Shown one piece after another: positions 8,770-18,284 of a DNA stretch of 64,000 bases. The notes beneath the pieces are model-generated. The model was not told the DNA's origin and searched no databases. It saw nothing but the letters and a program-made list of their open reading frames with translations. The first letter of the stretch is position 1; the number at the start of each line of letters is the position of its first letter. Made by a program: the position numbers and the translations under genes. Source of the DNA: Sphingomonas sp. Root720 (GTDB lineage: Bacteria > Pseudomonadota > Alphaproteobacteria > Sphingomonadales > Sphingomonadaceae); the NCBI RefSeq assembly GCF_001428605.1, contig NZ_LMID01000011.1:758704-822703 (forward strand). The letters run 5' to 3'.

Positions 8770-10190
8770 GTTCGTCTCCAATCGTGGTTCGGGGAAGGGG
8801 GGAGCGCGCGGGTGCCGTCCCGCATCGGCTTGCCGAAGCGCGCGACGAGCGCCTCTCCGGCCTGCTGGGCCTCGCGCCAGAGGGCATCTTCGTCGACGGT
8901 GACGCACCGGCCGTTCTCGACCACGATCCGGCCATCGACGAGGACGGTGTGGACGCCCCGCCCGTCGGCGGACCAGATCAGCTGATTGACGACGTCGAGG
9001 AGCGGGCGCCATTCGGGCCGGTCGGTATCGTGCAGGACCAGGTCGGCGTATTTGCCGACCTCGATCGACCCGATCTCATCGTCGAGCCGCAAGGCTCTGG
9101 CGCCGCCCAGCGTCGCCATTTCGAACACCTGCGCGGCTGGGAAGATGGACGGATCGCGCCTCGCGTCCTTGAACAGACCCGCGACGGCATGCGCGGCACG
9201 CATCAGATCGGCGTGGTTGGCCGAATTGGCCGCGTCGGTGCCGATGGTCACATTGATCCGCCGATCGGCCATCTCGGGAAAGCGGCCGATCTGGGTGACG
9301 CCATAACCACAGCGCATCGCCGAGGTGGGGCAGTGGCTCACATGCGCACCGCTCTGCGCGAGGATGTCGATTTCGGAATCGCTCGCATGGACGAGGTGGG
9401 TGACGACGGGCCGCTGATCCATGACCCCGATGTCGGCGAGCCGTTCGAGCGGTCGCCGGCCATAGCGGCGATCGAAATCGCGAATGTCGATCGCATCCGG
9501 CGACATGTGGAAGGCGAAGCCGGCGGCATGCTCCATCGCGAGGGCGGTCGCGGCTCTCCAGAGATGTTCGGTGCCCGTGGTGTGTCCGACGAGGATCGCC
9601 CAAGCGGCAATGAGGCCACCGTCTCGATCGGGATAGCGTTCCAGCTGATCCTGAAGACGGGCGATCGCCTGATCAGTCGTCTGCCGATAGGGCGCGGGTT
9701 CGTCGGGAACGTCCCAGATCCAGCCGCCGACCCGTCCGCGAATGCCGGTCTCCAGCAGCGCGTCGACGGTTTCGTCGAGAAACTGGCTCGAGCCCGCCTC
9801 GAGGAAGCAGGTCGTGCCGCTGCGCAGCATCTCCACCGCTGTCAGGCGGGCTGCCAGCCGATCGTCCCCCGGGCGTCGCGCGGCGAGCAGGGGCCCTAGC
9901 CATTCGAACACATGCTCCTCGAAGCCGAGGTGGTCGGGAATGAAGCTCTTGAACAGCGTTTCGCCCGTGACGTGGATGTGCGTGTTGACCATGCCCGGCG
10001 CGAGTACGAAGCGCTGACCACCGATTTCCCGAGCGCCGGGAAAGCGGCGGCGCAGGTCGTCCGGCGCTCCGATCGCGCATATCCGCCGTCCCCTGACCGC
10101 GACGGCCTGATCGAGCAGGATATCGCGCGCGGGATTCATCGTGACGATGTGCCAGGCGCGGATGATGAGATCGGCTGTCTCTTGCATCAT
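8766..10190 (-). CDS. Amidohydrolase family protein (TrzN/AtzB/cytosine-deaminase-like)
   Basis: This 474-residue protein has the amidohydrolase layout: an N-terminal beta domain, then NTHIHVTGE (first metal-ligand His pair) near residue 70, the SGTTCFLEAG segment, a downstream THLVHASD His, GAHVSHCPTS and the GTDAANSANHADL Asp region. GSIEVGKYADLVL closes the barrel. This pattern fits ATZ/TRZ chlorohydrolases and related deaminases. It overlaps the GST gene by 4 bases and sits 94 bases downstream of another GST-like gene. A dechlorinating or deaminating role on an N-heterocycle is possible but not shown. Confidence 0.88.
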   Translation of the reverse strand: MMQETADLIIRAWHIVTMNPARDILLDQAVAVRGRRICAIGAPDDLRRRFPGAREIGGQRFVLAPGMVNTHIHVTGETLFKSFIPDHLGFEEHVFEWLGPLLAARRPGDDRLAARLTAVEMLRSGTTCFLEAGSSQFLDETVDALLETGIRGRVGGWIWDVPDEPAPYRQTTDQAIARLQDQLERYPDRDGGLIAAWAILVGHTTGTEHLWRAATALAMEHAAGFAFHMSPDAIDIRDFDRRYGRRPLERLADIGVMDQRPVVTHLVHASDSEIDILAQSGAHVSHCPTSAMRCGYGVTQIGRFPEMADRRINVTIGTDAANSANHADLMRAAHAVAGLFKDARRDPSIFPAAQVFEMATLGGARALRLDDEIGSIEVGKYADLVLHDTDRPEWRPLLDVVNQLIWSADGRGVHTVLVDGRIVVENGRCVTVDEDALWREAQQAGEALVARFGKPMRDGTRALPPSPNHDWRRT

Positions 10191-10284
10191 GCGAGCTTAT
10201 CGGTGGCCGTCAGGCGGGGGGGAAGCGACCCACTCCAAAAGCCGGCCCGGCCCCCCGTCGCCGTGCCCGCCGCCATATTGGCCG

Positions 10285-10899
10285 TCAGGGGGTCGGATGG
10301 CGGAAGATGCCTGTCTCGACGTTGCGTCGATACCAGGCCTGCAATTTCGGGCAGTTGTCGGGGATCGGTTCGATGCCGATGTCGCAGGCATACCAGATGC
10401 AGGCCGCCACGATCAGATCGGGGAGATAGGCTTTTGGCCCCAACAGGAAGCTGTCGCCCGTGGCGTAGCGTTCGACGATGCCCATCTTCTTGCCATAGGT
10501 TTCGAGCAGGGCATCCGGTGCCGGCGATCCCGCATGCCACATCGGGCCGTCATAACCGGGCAAATCGCCGATATGACTGGCTGCCAGCATGAGGTGGCCT
10601 TCGTCGATGATCTGGCACAGCGAGCGGACCACGCCGCGCGCGACCGGGGTTTCTCCGCACAGGGAGAGTTCGGCGAAGCGACGATCCAGCGCCTCGCCCA
10701 CGCTCAGGAAGGAGAAGGTCGGTTCCAGCTCGTCCCGATAGGCGATGAACGCGGACACCAGAAAGCGCTCCGCCACGACGGGATGATCGAGTTCGTCATA
10801 GCGGCCCAGCCTGACCTTGAGGTTGGGCGCCACCCGGAACAGCGCCTTCACCAGATAGGCGTATGGCGCCCAGTCTTCCACATAGATGGTCGGTGTCAT
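10285..10899 (-). CDS. GST C-terminal-domain-like protein, thioredoxin domain not apparent
   Basis: This is a 204-residue protein, start 10899 overlapping the previous stop by ATGA. The C-terminal half (YLPDLIVAACIWYA, then CPKLQAWYRR) matches the helical GST C-domain. The N-terminus (MTPTIYVEDWAPYAYLVKAL) lacks the strand-helix-cisPro-QSSAI pattern of a thioredoxin fold that both neighbouring GSTs have. It may pair with the adjacent 225-residue GST or be a divergent all-helical member. Function is unknown. Confidence 0.7.
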   Translation of the reverse strand: MTPTIYVEDWAPYAYLVKALFRVAPNLKVRLGRYDELDHPVVAERFLVSAFIAYRDELEPTFSFLSVGEALDRRFAELSLCGETPVARGVVRSLCQIIDEGHLMLAASHIGDLPGYDGPMWHAGSPAPDALLETYGKKMGIVERYATGDSFLLGPKAYLPDLIVAACIWYACDIGIEPIPDNCPKLQAWYRRNVETGIFRHPTP

Positions 10900-11573
10900 A
10901 TCCGCTCTTTCACCATGCCATTGCTCATTCGGTGGATGTAGCCGGGCTCCAGCCGGTACGGCTCCAGCGGGTAGATCGCGCCGAAGCGCTCGTACCAGGC
11001 CGTGAGGTTGAGGAGGTGCGGCGGAAAGAAGCGGTCGTAGACCGGCCGGATATATTCCAGCATCGTATAGAGCATGATGTCCGCGATGGTCGGGACGTCG
11101 GAGGTCAGGAAGGCGTGCTGCCCCATGACCAGGCTGATCTGCTCGCACCGGCTCCAATCCAGCCTGTCCGTCACCAGCGATGCTTCCGGCGCCCGGACCT
11201 TCTGATAATAAGTGAGGTAGGGCGTGGTCGTGGCCAGCGATATCTTGCGATAGGCCATCACGTCGTTGATCAGTTGCGCCTGGGTTTCCAGCCGCCTGCG
11301 TTCACCCTCGTCGCGTCCGCCCATCGGCGGATCCGGGAACATCTCCTCGAGATAATCCATGATGGCGGACGATTGGGTGATCGACACGCCGCCGTCGGTC
11401 ACCAGCACGGGCAGGCTTCCCGCAGGCGTCAGGGCCAGAAATTCCGGACTCGTCATTGCCTCCCGATCAAAGATGTCACGCTCTTCGATCTCGATGCCGC
11501 CGATGCCCTTCATTTTGAGGTAGCACAGGATGCGACGCGGGAAGGGGCCTTCGGGAAAGATATACAGCTTCAT
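10896..11573 (-). CDS. Glutathione S-transferase family protein
   Basis: This is a 225-residue protein. The N-terminal thioredoxin-like domain begins MKLYIFPEGPFPRR and includes TPAGSLPVLVTDGG with its cis-Pro and the glutathione-binding QSSAIMDYLEE. The C-terminal helical domain contains VPTIADIMLYTMLEY and NLTAWYERFG. It closely resembles the GST at 8107-8769 at the N-terminus. It is the first gene of a four-gene minus-strand run with ATGA overlaps at two of the junctions. Diverged from the dioxygenase gene at 11887. Confidence 0.9.
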   Translation of the reverse strand: MKLYIFPEGPFPRRILCYLKMKGIGGIEIEERDIFDREAMTSPEFLALTPAGSLPVLVTDGGVSITQSSAIMDYLEEMFPDPPMGGRDEGERRRLETQAQLINDVMAYRKISLATTTPYLTYYQKVRAPEASLVTDRLDWSRCEQISLVMGQHAFLTSDVPTIADIMLYTMLEYIRPVYDRFFPPHLLNLTAWYERFGAIYPLEPYRLEPGYIHRMSNGMVKERI

Positions 11574-11886
11574 GCACGGGGCTCTCTTCGGACCGGCATG
11601 CCGCGGTTGCGGCTGCTGCCATGGTCCTAAGCGGAGCGCGGACGCGCGGGCACAGGCTTTACGAGTGGGTTGTCCTGAGATTCAGGTGGCGGCCACCGCG
11701 GCACGGACGGGCGGCGTGGAGAAATCCCCTCCCAATTAGCGGCCCTACCACACCATAATCCGATGGCGGCCGATCCGTAGCCGCCTAGCTTCAACGACAA
11801 GGATGGGAGCCAGCATCGGCCATGGGCGCGGGCCTGCACGGGGTGGCGCCTGGCATGTCGGCTTTTCGAAGAAGGAGACGGACGTC
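11574..11886. other. Divergent intergenic region, GST run / dioxygenase
   Basis: About 313 bases hold the promoters for both directions. A small inverted repeat CCTGA-GAT-TCAGG and a GGTGGC/GCCACC palindrome are visible near 11673-11705. No gene is supported. The open frame that starts at ATG 11803 looks like an artefactual extension of the dioxygenase. Confidence 0.5.
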
Positions 11887-12762
11887 GTGGCAATCGCGTT
11901 TCAACCCATTCAGGACGGTTTCGCGGCGCGGGTGACCGGCGTGGCGCTGGCGAGCGAACTCGATCGGGAGACCGTTGCGGCGATCAACGACGGCATGGAC
12001 CGCTATGCGGTGCTGGTGTTCAATCGACAGCCGCTGGAGCAGGCCGAGCAGATCGCCTTCGCCTGCCGCTTCGGCGCGCTCGACCTCGGCCTCCGCAAGG
12101 CAGTGATCCATTCGAAGGACCGGACCTACGCGGCCACCCGCCTCGATTACGAGGCGCTGATGGACATCTCGAACGTCGACAATGACGGTGCGCTGTCCGG
12201 CCCGGAAAGCCGCCGCATGCTTTCGAATCTCGCTAACCAGCTGTGGCACAGCGACAGCTCGTTCCAGCAGGATCGGGTCAGCTATTCGATGTTGTCGGCG
12301 GTGATCTGCCCGGCATCGGGCGGCGACACCGAATTCGCCGACATGCGCATGGCGTATGACGCGCTCGACGACGCGACGAAGGCCTATCTCGAGCCCCTGG
12401 AGGCGGAGCATTTCGCCTTTCATTCGCGCGAACTTCTCGGCGCCTTTCCGACCGAGGAGGAACGCGACAGCATTCCTCCCGCGGTCTGGCCGATCGTGAG
12501 CAGACTGAGGAACGGCCGGCGTTCGCTCTTCATAGGAGCGCATGCGCGCAAGGTGCTGGGAATACCCACGGCTCAGGGACGCATGCTCCTCATGGACCTG
12601 CTCGAACATGCCACGCAGCGATCGTTCGTCTATCGACATCAATGGGCGCCCGGCGACCTGGTGATCTGGGACAATCGGACCACGCTGCATCGGGGTAGGC
12701 CCTACGACACGTCGCAGCGCAGGGAATTGCGACGGACCACCATCCTGGAGGACGCCGCCTGA
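11887..12762 (+). CDS. TfdA/TauD family Fe(II)/2-oxoglutarate dioxygenase
   Basis: This is a 291-residue protein from GTG 11887, chosen because GAAGGAG lies about 10 bases upstream and the family homology begins at FQPIQDGFAARVTGV. The iron-binding facial triad is visible as WHSDSSF (His and Asp near residue 118) and TLHRGRPYD (distal His near 268), with the 2-oxoglutarate-binding Arg in the following RELRRTTI. Length matches TfdA (about 287). Such enzymes hydroxylate and cleave aryloxyalkanoates, taurine or similar. It is followed by an MFS carrier. The actual substrate is unknown. Confidence 0.9.
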   Translation: MAIAFQPIQDGFAARVTGVALASELDRETVAAINDGMDRYAVLVFNRQPLEQAEQIAFACRFGALDLGLRKAVIHSKDRTYAATRLDYEALMDISNVDNDGALSGPESRRMLSNLANQLWHSDSSFQQDRVSYSMLSAVICPASGGDTEFADMRMAYDALDDATKAYLEPLEAEHFAFHSRELLGAFPTEEERDSIPPAVWPIVSRLRNGRRSLFIGAHARKVLGIPTAQGRMLLMDLLEHATQRSFVYRHQWAPGDLVIWDNRTTLHRGRPYDTSQRRELRRTTILEDAA

Positions 12763-12862
12763 TGGCATCCGGCGCACCCCGCACGGGCGTCCGTCGCGCC
12801 TGGGATGGGCGCGAACGAATCGTCATCGGACGAAGGCGGCGACCACTTCGCAGGATGAGAGC

Positions 12863-14233
12863 GTGACCGGCGGCGGCGCACGCTGGCCGTCACCCGTCCG
12901 GGCCTGGTCAGTCGTGATGCTCCTGGCAATGCTCTATTGCCTCTCGTTCATCGACCGGATGATCCTGACCCTACTGGTCGGGCCGCTCAAGGCGGACCTC
13001 GGCCTGACGGACACGCAACTCGGCCTGCTTCATGGGCTGGCTTTCGCTATGTTCTATGCGACCTTGGGCTATCCGCTAGGTCTGCTGGCGGATCGCATCA
13101 GCCGCAAGTGGCTCATCATGACCGGCGTGCTGCTGTGGGTCTCGATGACGGCCCTCAGTGCCTTCGCTCAATCCTTCTGGACGCTGTTCCTGTGTCGCAT
13201 GGGGCTGGGGCTGGGCGAAGCCGCGCTGTCGCCGGCCGCGCTGTCGCTCATCGCCGACTATTTCCGTCCGCAGATGCGCGCGCGGGCGGCCAGTGTCTTC
13301 ATCACCGGAGCCTCGGTGGGCGGTGCGCTGGCAGTAATGGTCGGCGGCTGGCTGGCGGGAGTTGTGGGGCAGGGCGGCTCGGTCCATCTTCCCGTCTTCG
13401 GTGACCTCCGGACCTGGCAGCTCACCTTGCTGGCGGTGAGCGCCCCGGGCTTCGTGCTGGGCCTGCTCGTCATGCTGATACGCGAGCCCCCCCGGCGCCA
13501 GTCCGTCGAGACGCAGCAGACGAGCGGCATCCTCGCCTATCTGCGTTATCGGCGTCGGCTCCTCTCGTTTCACATCGGCGGCATGGGGCTCTGTGCGGTC
13601 TGCACCTATGCCTTCAGCATGTGGATTCCGACCCTCCTGATCCGCGAACTCGGATGGACTCCCATCGATGTCGCCGGTCTTTATGGCCCGGCCTTGCTCG
13701 TCGCATCGGTGGTCGGCATGATCGGCGGCGGCATGCTGGCGGACCGGGGCGTCCGGGCGGGCGATCCGGGCCGGACGCTCAAGATCGCTTTCTGGAGCAT
13801 GATCCTGCTGATGATCTCGGCGATCCTGATCACGATCGTCGCGCGCGATACGATGTCGATGATGGCCAGCCTCGCGCTGTTCAACATGGCCGGGGCGGCG
13901 CCGTTCGGGGTCAGCCTCGCCGCCCTGCTCGCGACCACGCCCAACCGTTTCCGCGGCCAGATCACCGCGCTGTATCTGTTCGGCCTGACCTTCGGGGGAT
14001 TTGCCGTCGGTCCGCCGCTCGCCGGACTGTTCAGCGATCATCTCTTCCCGGCGAGTTCGGGGCTGGCCCATGCGCTGGCCCTGCTGGCGGCGCTGTCGCT
14101 GCCGTTGGCGGCCGTGTTGCTGGGGTGCGCGATCAAGCCCTATCGCGCCGCGGTCGAGGACCTGAAGCTCTGGGAAAACCTGCCGGCGGAGGCCGATTCC
14201 GGCGCGTCGGCCGCGCCCACCAGCATTTCATGA
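12863..14233 (+). CDS. MFS transporter (spinster-like group)
   Basis: This is a 456-residue, 12-segment membrane protein from GTG 12863. It shows the LYCLSFIDRMIL start, the MFS motif A region GLLADRISRKWLI, and RMGLGLGEAALSPAALSLIADYF, typical of spinster-like carriers common beside TonB receptors in sphingomonads. It follows the dioxygenase by 100 bases. It probably imports the compound that the dioxygenase or the receptor at 14452 handles. Confidence 0.9.
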   Translation: MTGGGARWPSPVRAWSVVMLLAMLYCLSFIDRMILTLLVGPLKADLGLTDTQLGLLHGLAFAMFYATLGYPLGLLADRISRKWLIMTGVLLWVSMTALSAFAQSFWTLFLCRMGLGLGEAALSPAALSLIADYFRPQMRARAASVFITGASVGGALAVMVGGWLAGVVGQGGSVHLPVFGDLRTWQLTLLAVSAPGFVLGLLVMLIREPPRRQSVETQQTSGILAYLRYRRRLLSFHIGGMGLCAVCTYAFSMWIPTLLIRELGWTPIDVAGLYGPALLVASVVGMIGGGMLADRGVRAGDPGRTLKIAFWSMILLMISAILITIVARDTMSMMASLALFNMAGAAPFGVSLAALLATTPNRFRGQITALYLFGLTFGGFAVGPPLAGLFSDHLFPASSGLAHALALLAALSLPLAAVLLGCAIKPYRAAVEDLKLWENLPAEADSGASAAPTSIS

Positions 14234-14368
14234 TGCCGGCAATCATTTCCTTGTAACGGGCTCGGAATTGGCTGTCTTGGTCAATGGCTGGCCAATAATA
14301 TCCGATGTGGATCGAGCCCACCCATTAAATACCATAACCACCCATAGATCCCGGATCGGAAACCGACT

Positions 14369-14380
14369 GTATCAAGATAC
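14369..14380. promoter_or_regulatory. Short inverted repeat upstream of a TonB receptor gene
   Basis: GTATC-AA-GATAC lies about 70 bases before the receptor ATG in an AT-richer 218-base gap, and could be an operator. No second copy was recognised in the window. Confidence 0.3.
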
Positions 14381-14451
14381 TATCATCCTGAAAATATCGT
14401 CCCAGTAGCGACTTGAATTAGAAGGCTTTCTATAAAAAGGGGATAGGAAAC

Positions 14452-16776
14452 ATGTATTTCAAAAAGATGAACGGTCTTGCCTCTGTGAAGGGGGCTACAT
14501 GTTTAGCAGCCATCGCCGGGGCGATCTGTATACCCGCGCCGTCCGCAGCGCAGGCCGCCGCCGATGAGGCCAGCGCAGGCGGGGCGATGGACATCGTCGT
14601 CACCGCCCGCCGCAAGAGCGAGAATATGCGCGACATTCCGGTCGCCATTTCCGCCGTGAGCGGCGACCAGCTCAAGACCGCGAACATCGCGGCCATTCGT
14701 GATCTCGTCGTGACCCAGCCCGCATTGTTCGTGTCCTACGGATCGGCCGCCCCGTTCACGCTCATTCGCGGCTTCGGTTCGGGATCCAACGGCTCGTTCG
14801 ATCAGGCCGTCGGCAAGTTCGTCGACAATGTCGTCTATGCCCGCGATCAGGATGCGCGGATCCCGCTGTTCGACATCGATCGGGTCGAAATCCTGAAGGG
14901 CCCGCAGGTACTGCTCTACGGCACCAGCACGACGGCAGGTGCGCTCAACATCACCACCAAGAAGCCCGGCGATCAGCTGGAGGCCGATCTGTCGACCTCT
15001 TACGAGTTCAACAATCGCGAAATACTGACCCAGGGCGGCTTCACCATCCCCGTCGCGGAAGGCCTCAGCGCGCGCTTCGCGGGCTTTTACAACCGGCTTG
15101 CGAAGGGGTGGATCCGCAACGACATTTCCGGAAAGACCGAGCCGCGCGACAACAAATATGCGCTGCGCGGAACGGTGAAGGTCGAACCTTCGCCCAACCT
15201 GACCTTCTACCTGAAGGCGGAATATGATCATTTCAACCAGAAGGGCGGCGTGCTGCAGCCTTATGTCCAGAATGCGATCCCGGCGATCGCCTTTCCGGAA
15301 ATCAAGCTGGATGGGCACCGATCCGTTACCAACGATGTCGCGCCCTTCGGCAATACCGACTTCTTCCGTCTGCGGAACCAGACCTACCAGATCGATGGAC
15401 AGCTGATCCTTGGCGGCGCGACGATCGCCACCACCACCGCCTATCGCACGGAGCTCTATCGGATCGGTATCGATGCCGATGCTTCTCCGCTCGCGCTGTT
15501 CCACGCGCTCGTGACCACGCATTTCAATCAGTTCAGCCACGAAGCGCGGATCTTCGGCGATGTCGGCAAGCTGGAATATCTCGCCGGCGGATATTACGAG
15601 CGGAACCGGTTCAAGATCGCCAGCGCCAATTTTTTCAACATCCAGCCGCTGGGCGCTCCCACACCGCCCGTCGGCCGCTATTTCATCCTCGACCGGGTGA
15701 CCCACACCTATTCGGGTTATGCGGACCTCACCTATCATCTGACCAGCAAGTTCAGCGTCGAGGCCGGGGTCCGCTATACGAAGATCAACATGACGGCGGA
15801 TCAGTCGGCCATCGCCTTCTCCATCGTGCCCGGCATGGACGACTTCACCGAGGCGCAATATCTCGCCCAGCAGAACAGCGCCCTCAATTCGGCTTTCTCG
15901 CGGTTCGGCGGAGCGCCGCACGCCTTCTTCGGCCTGAAGAACCGCGAGGATCACTGGCAGCCGCAGGTCGTGACCCAATATAAGTTCAGCGACGAACTGA
16001 TGGCCTATGGCAAGTTCGTCAAAGGCGCGCGGTCGGGCGGTTTCGACGGCGTCTATTCGGGGACCGACCCGAACCAGGCGGGTCGCTTCGGTCCCGAAGC
16101 TGCCAAGTCGTTCGAGATCGGTCTCAAGGGGCTGGTGCTGAACAATCAGCTGAGCTTCTCGATCGATGCCTTCCGGACGACCTTCAAGGGGCTGCAGGTC
16201 TCGGTGTTCGACGGGGTCGCATCCTTCCAGGTGGCGAACGTCGGCAAGGCCCGGACTCAGGGCGTGGAGGCGGAGCTCCTATGGAAGCCGGTACGAGGTC
16301 TCTCGATCAACCCCGTCTTCGCCTACACGGACGCCAAATATCTGAGCTATCCGGGTGTCGCCTGTTATTATGCCCTGCAGATCGCGACCCCGGCCGGGCA
16401 GGTATGCCGACAGGATCTTTCCGGCACCGCGACCGTGATGTCGTCCAAGTGGAGCGGCGGCGTTCGGATCAACAACGAACATGCGATCTCCGATGATCTG
16501 CAGATGATCGAAGGCTTCGAAGCGTTCGGGCGCAGCCGCTACATGGCGGGGACGATCAACAATCCGAACCATTACCAGAACGGCTATGTTCAGATTAACG
16601 CCCAGTTCGGCCTCAAATCGACGGACAAGCGTTGGGAAGTCGCGCTGTTCGGCAAGAACCTGACCGACAAGCAGTTCAAGGAGTTCGCGGCGCAAACGGT
16701 GATCGCGTCGGGTGGCGAGATGGCGTCGATTTCGCGCGGCCGTCAGATCGGCCTGCGCGTCCAGCTGCAATATTGA
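14452..16776 (+). CDS. TonB-dependent receptor
   Basis: This 774-residue outer-membrane protein has a Sec signal peptide (hydrophobic core to about residue 34, cleavage after AQA). Then comes the DIVVTARR TonB-box-like motif and a plug domain (DIPVAISAVSG ... VEILKGPQ ... TKKPG), and a 22-strand beta-barrel ending in the aromatic-terminal VQLQY. AAGGGGATAGG precedes the start. It lies between two MFS genes, so outer- and inner-membrane uptake of one substrate is likely. The ligand is not predictable. Confidence 0.93.
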   Translation: MYFKKMNGLASVKGATCLAAIAGAICIPAPSAAQAAADEASAGGAMDIVVTARRKSENMRDIPVAISAVSGDQLKTANIAAIRDLVVTQPALFVSYGSAAPFTLIRGFGSGSNGSFDQAVGKFVDNVVYARDQDARIPLFDIDRVEILKGPQVLLYGTSTTAGALNITTKKPGDQLEADLSTSYEFNNREILTQGGFTIPVAEGLSARFAGFYNRLAKGWIRNDISGKTEPRDNKYALRGTVKVEPSPNLTFYLKAEYDHFNQKGGVLQPYVQNAIPAIAFPEIKLDGHRSVTNDVAPFGNTDFFRLRNQTYQIDGQLILGGATIATTTAYRTELYRIGIDADASPLALFHALVTTHFNQFSHEARIFGDVGKLEYLAGGYYERNRFKIASANFFNIQPLGAPTPPVGRYFILDRVTHTYSGYADLTYHLTSKFSVEAGVRYTKINMTADQSAIAFSIVPGMDDFTEAQYLAQQNSALNSAFSRFGGAPHAFFGLKNREDHWQPQVVTQYKFSDELMAYGKFVKGARSGGFDGVYSGTDPNQAGRFGPEAAKSFEIGLKGLVLNNQLSFSIDAFRTTFKGLQVSVFDGVASFQVANVGKARTQGVEAELLWKPVRGLSINPVFAYTDAKYLSYPGVACYYALQIATPAGQVCRQDLSGTATVMSSKWSGGVRINNEHAISDDLQMIEGFEAFGRSRYMAGTINNPNHYQNGYVQINAQFGLKSTDKRWEVALFGKNLTDKQFKEFAAQTVIASGGEMASISRGRQIGLRVQLQY

Positions 16777-16781
16777 GGTTC

Positions 16782-16808
16782 GGCGAGCGGTCCTGCGAGC
16801 CGCTCGCC
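16782..16808 (+). terminator. Hairpin after the TonB receptor gene
   Basis: Arms GGCGAGCGG and CCGCTCGCC form a perfect 9-bp stem just 6 bases past the receptor stop. There is no T-run, so it is terminator-like, not certain. Confidence 0.5.
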
Positions 16809-16997
16809 ATCCTTGGTCGAACGTTTCCGCGCCGTTGGTGCGGGAGCGTTCGGTCGATTGGTGCGGCACCACCCGTAAGCTGTGCCGAACCACTCGCGGG
16901 ACCGCCTTGGTCGGGATCGCACCTGCAGACAATCTCTCGGTCGTAAACCGAACCGGAGCCTTTTCATGCGCATGCGCCAGTACAAGTCGATCCAGTC

Positions 16998-18173
16998 GTG
17001 ATTCCGCAATCGGCGCCCGCGGAGGCGAGTTCGGGCAAGGTTCCGTGGCTGCTGCTGCTGCGCCTTGCCATCGTCAATTCGATCGGCTTTTCGGGTTCAA
17101 CATTGGTCCCCGTATGGGTGAGCGGCATGGGGGAAAGGGTAGGGGCCGAGCCATGGTTCGGGGGTTTCGTCGCCACCAGCCAGCTGATCGCGACCGCCCT
17201 GTTCAACCTGCTGACGCCCGTCCTTTTCGCGAAAGTGCGCCCCGACCGGCTCGCGAGGATGATCCTGCCGGCGGCGGCGCTGATCTATCTTGCGACCCAG
17301 GCTGCCACCCCCGAGCTCCTCTTCGGGGCCTGCCTATTGGCGGGCGGGCTGCTCGGCATCGTGCTCAACGCGACGAACCGGATCGTGGCGGAATCGGTTC
17401 ATGTCCAGAAGGGCTATGTGATCTTTCAATTGACCGAGAGCGCCTTTTCGGCAGCGTTCATCATGGTCGGGACGCTGGTCGTCGCGACCACCGACATCGT
17501 GCGTATATTCCTGTGCAACGCGCTCATATGCGTCGTGGGCGTGGCGCTGCTCCACAGATTGCCGGTGAAGCGTATCGCACCGCAGGTCGACCAGGGCATC
17601 AAGGCGACGATCAGCCCGATGGCGATCCCGGCCCTGTTCGCGATCACGCTGTTCTTCATCGGCCAGAACGGCATCCTGTCCTATTCGGTCCCGCTTGGGC
17701 GGCTGATGGGGCTGGAGCCGTCCTGGGTCACCGGGACGATCTCGATCGGCCTGGCCGTGGCGCTCATCGGCGCGATCCTGGCGGATGTGGTCGGCGAACG
17801 CTGGGGCATGCGCCTGCCCATCGTCGGCTCGACCCTGGTGCTTGCGCTGGTCTTCCAGGTCATGACGCTCGGCGGGGACAGCAACCTGTTCCTGGCGGGG
17901 CTGTTCTGGATGTCGACGACGACGATGTTCATCGTCCCCTATTTCTTCACCCTGCTCGCGAAACTTGACCGATCGGGTCGGATCGCATCGGTCGGGCCCG
18001 CCTTCCTGGTGGCGGGCGTCGCGTTGGGATCGGGCATGGGGGCGCTCGTCAGCGCCCGGCACTCGGCCATGTGGATCGGGCCGGCGGCGGGGATTTCGCT
18101 GCTGCTGTCGGCGCTGCTCATCCTGCTCGCGACCCGTCGGATGCGGTCGGCCGCTGATCGATCGGATCGGTGA
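16998..18173 (+). CDS. MFS transporter (paralogue of 5890-7056)
   Basis: This 391-residue polytopic membrane protein starts at GTG 16998. No strong ribosome site is seen, so the start is uncertain. The first segment LRLAIVNSIGFSGS and the FNLLTPVLFAKV region parallel the carrier at 5890. About 12 hydrophobic segments are present. It ends at a bidirectional terminator shared with the NTF2-like gene. It probably transports a cluster substrate or product. Confidence 0.83.
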   Translation: MIPQSAPAEASSGKVPWLLLLRLAIVNSIGFSGSTLVPVWVSGMGERVGAEPWFGGFVATSQLIATALFNLLTPVLFAKVRPDRLARMILPAAALIYLATQAATPELLFGACLLAGGLLGIVLNATNRIVAESVHVQKGYVIFQLTESAFSAAFIMVGTLVVATTDIVRIFLCNALICVVGVALLHRLPVKRIAPQVDQGIKATISPMAIPALFAITLFFIGQNGILSYSVPLGRLMGLEPSWVTGTISIGLAVALIGAILADVVGERWGMRLPIVGSTLVLALVFQVMTLGGDSNLFLAGLFWMSTTTMFIVPYFFTLLAKLDRSGRIASVGPAFLVAGVALGSGMGALVSARHSAMWIGPAAGISLLLSALLILLATRRMRSAADRSDR

Positions 18174-18200
18174 CGATGCTGTCCTCCGGGCGTATGAAAA

Positions 18201-18238
18201 GCCGCGCCTTCCCGGAGGGGAGGGCGCGGCGGTCTTTT
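18201..18238. terminator. Bidirectional intrinsic terminator
   Basis: Stem GCCGCGCCTTCCC / GGGAGGGCGCGGC (one G-T pair) is followed by GGTCTTTT on the plus strand and by CTTTTCAT on the minus strand. It lies between the convergent MFS and NTF2-like genes and should stop both. Confidence 0.8.
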
Positions 18239-18284
18239 GGGCGATGTAGAGGCTGGTCGACGATCGGCGGCTTTCGATCGACGA

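Noticed and set aside
11803-11886. Earlier ATG start for the dioxygenase
   Set aside because: The extra residues lack family similarity and no ribosome site precedes it, while GAAGGAG precedes GTG 11887.
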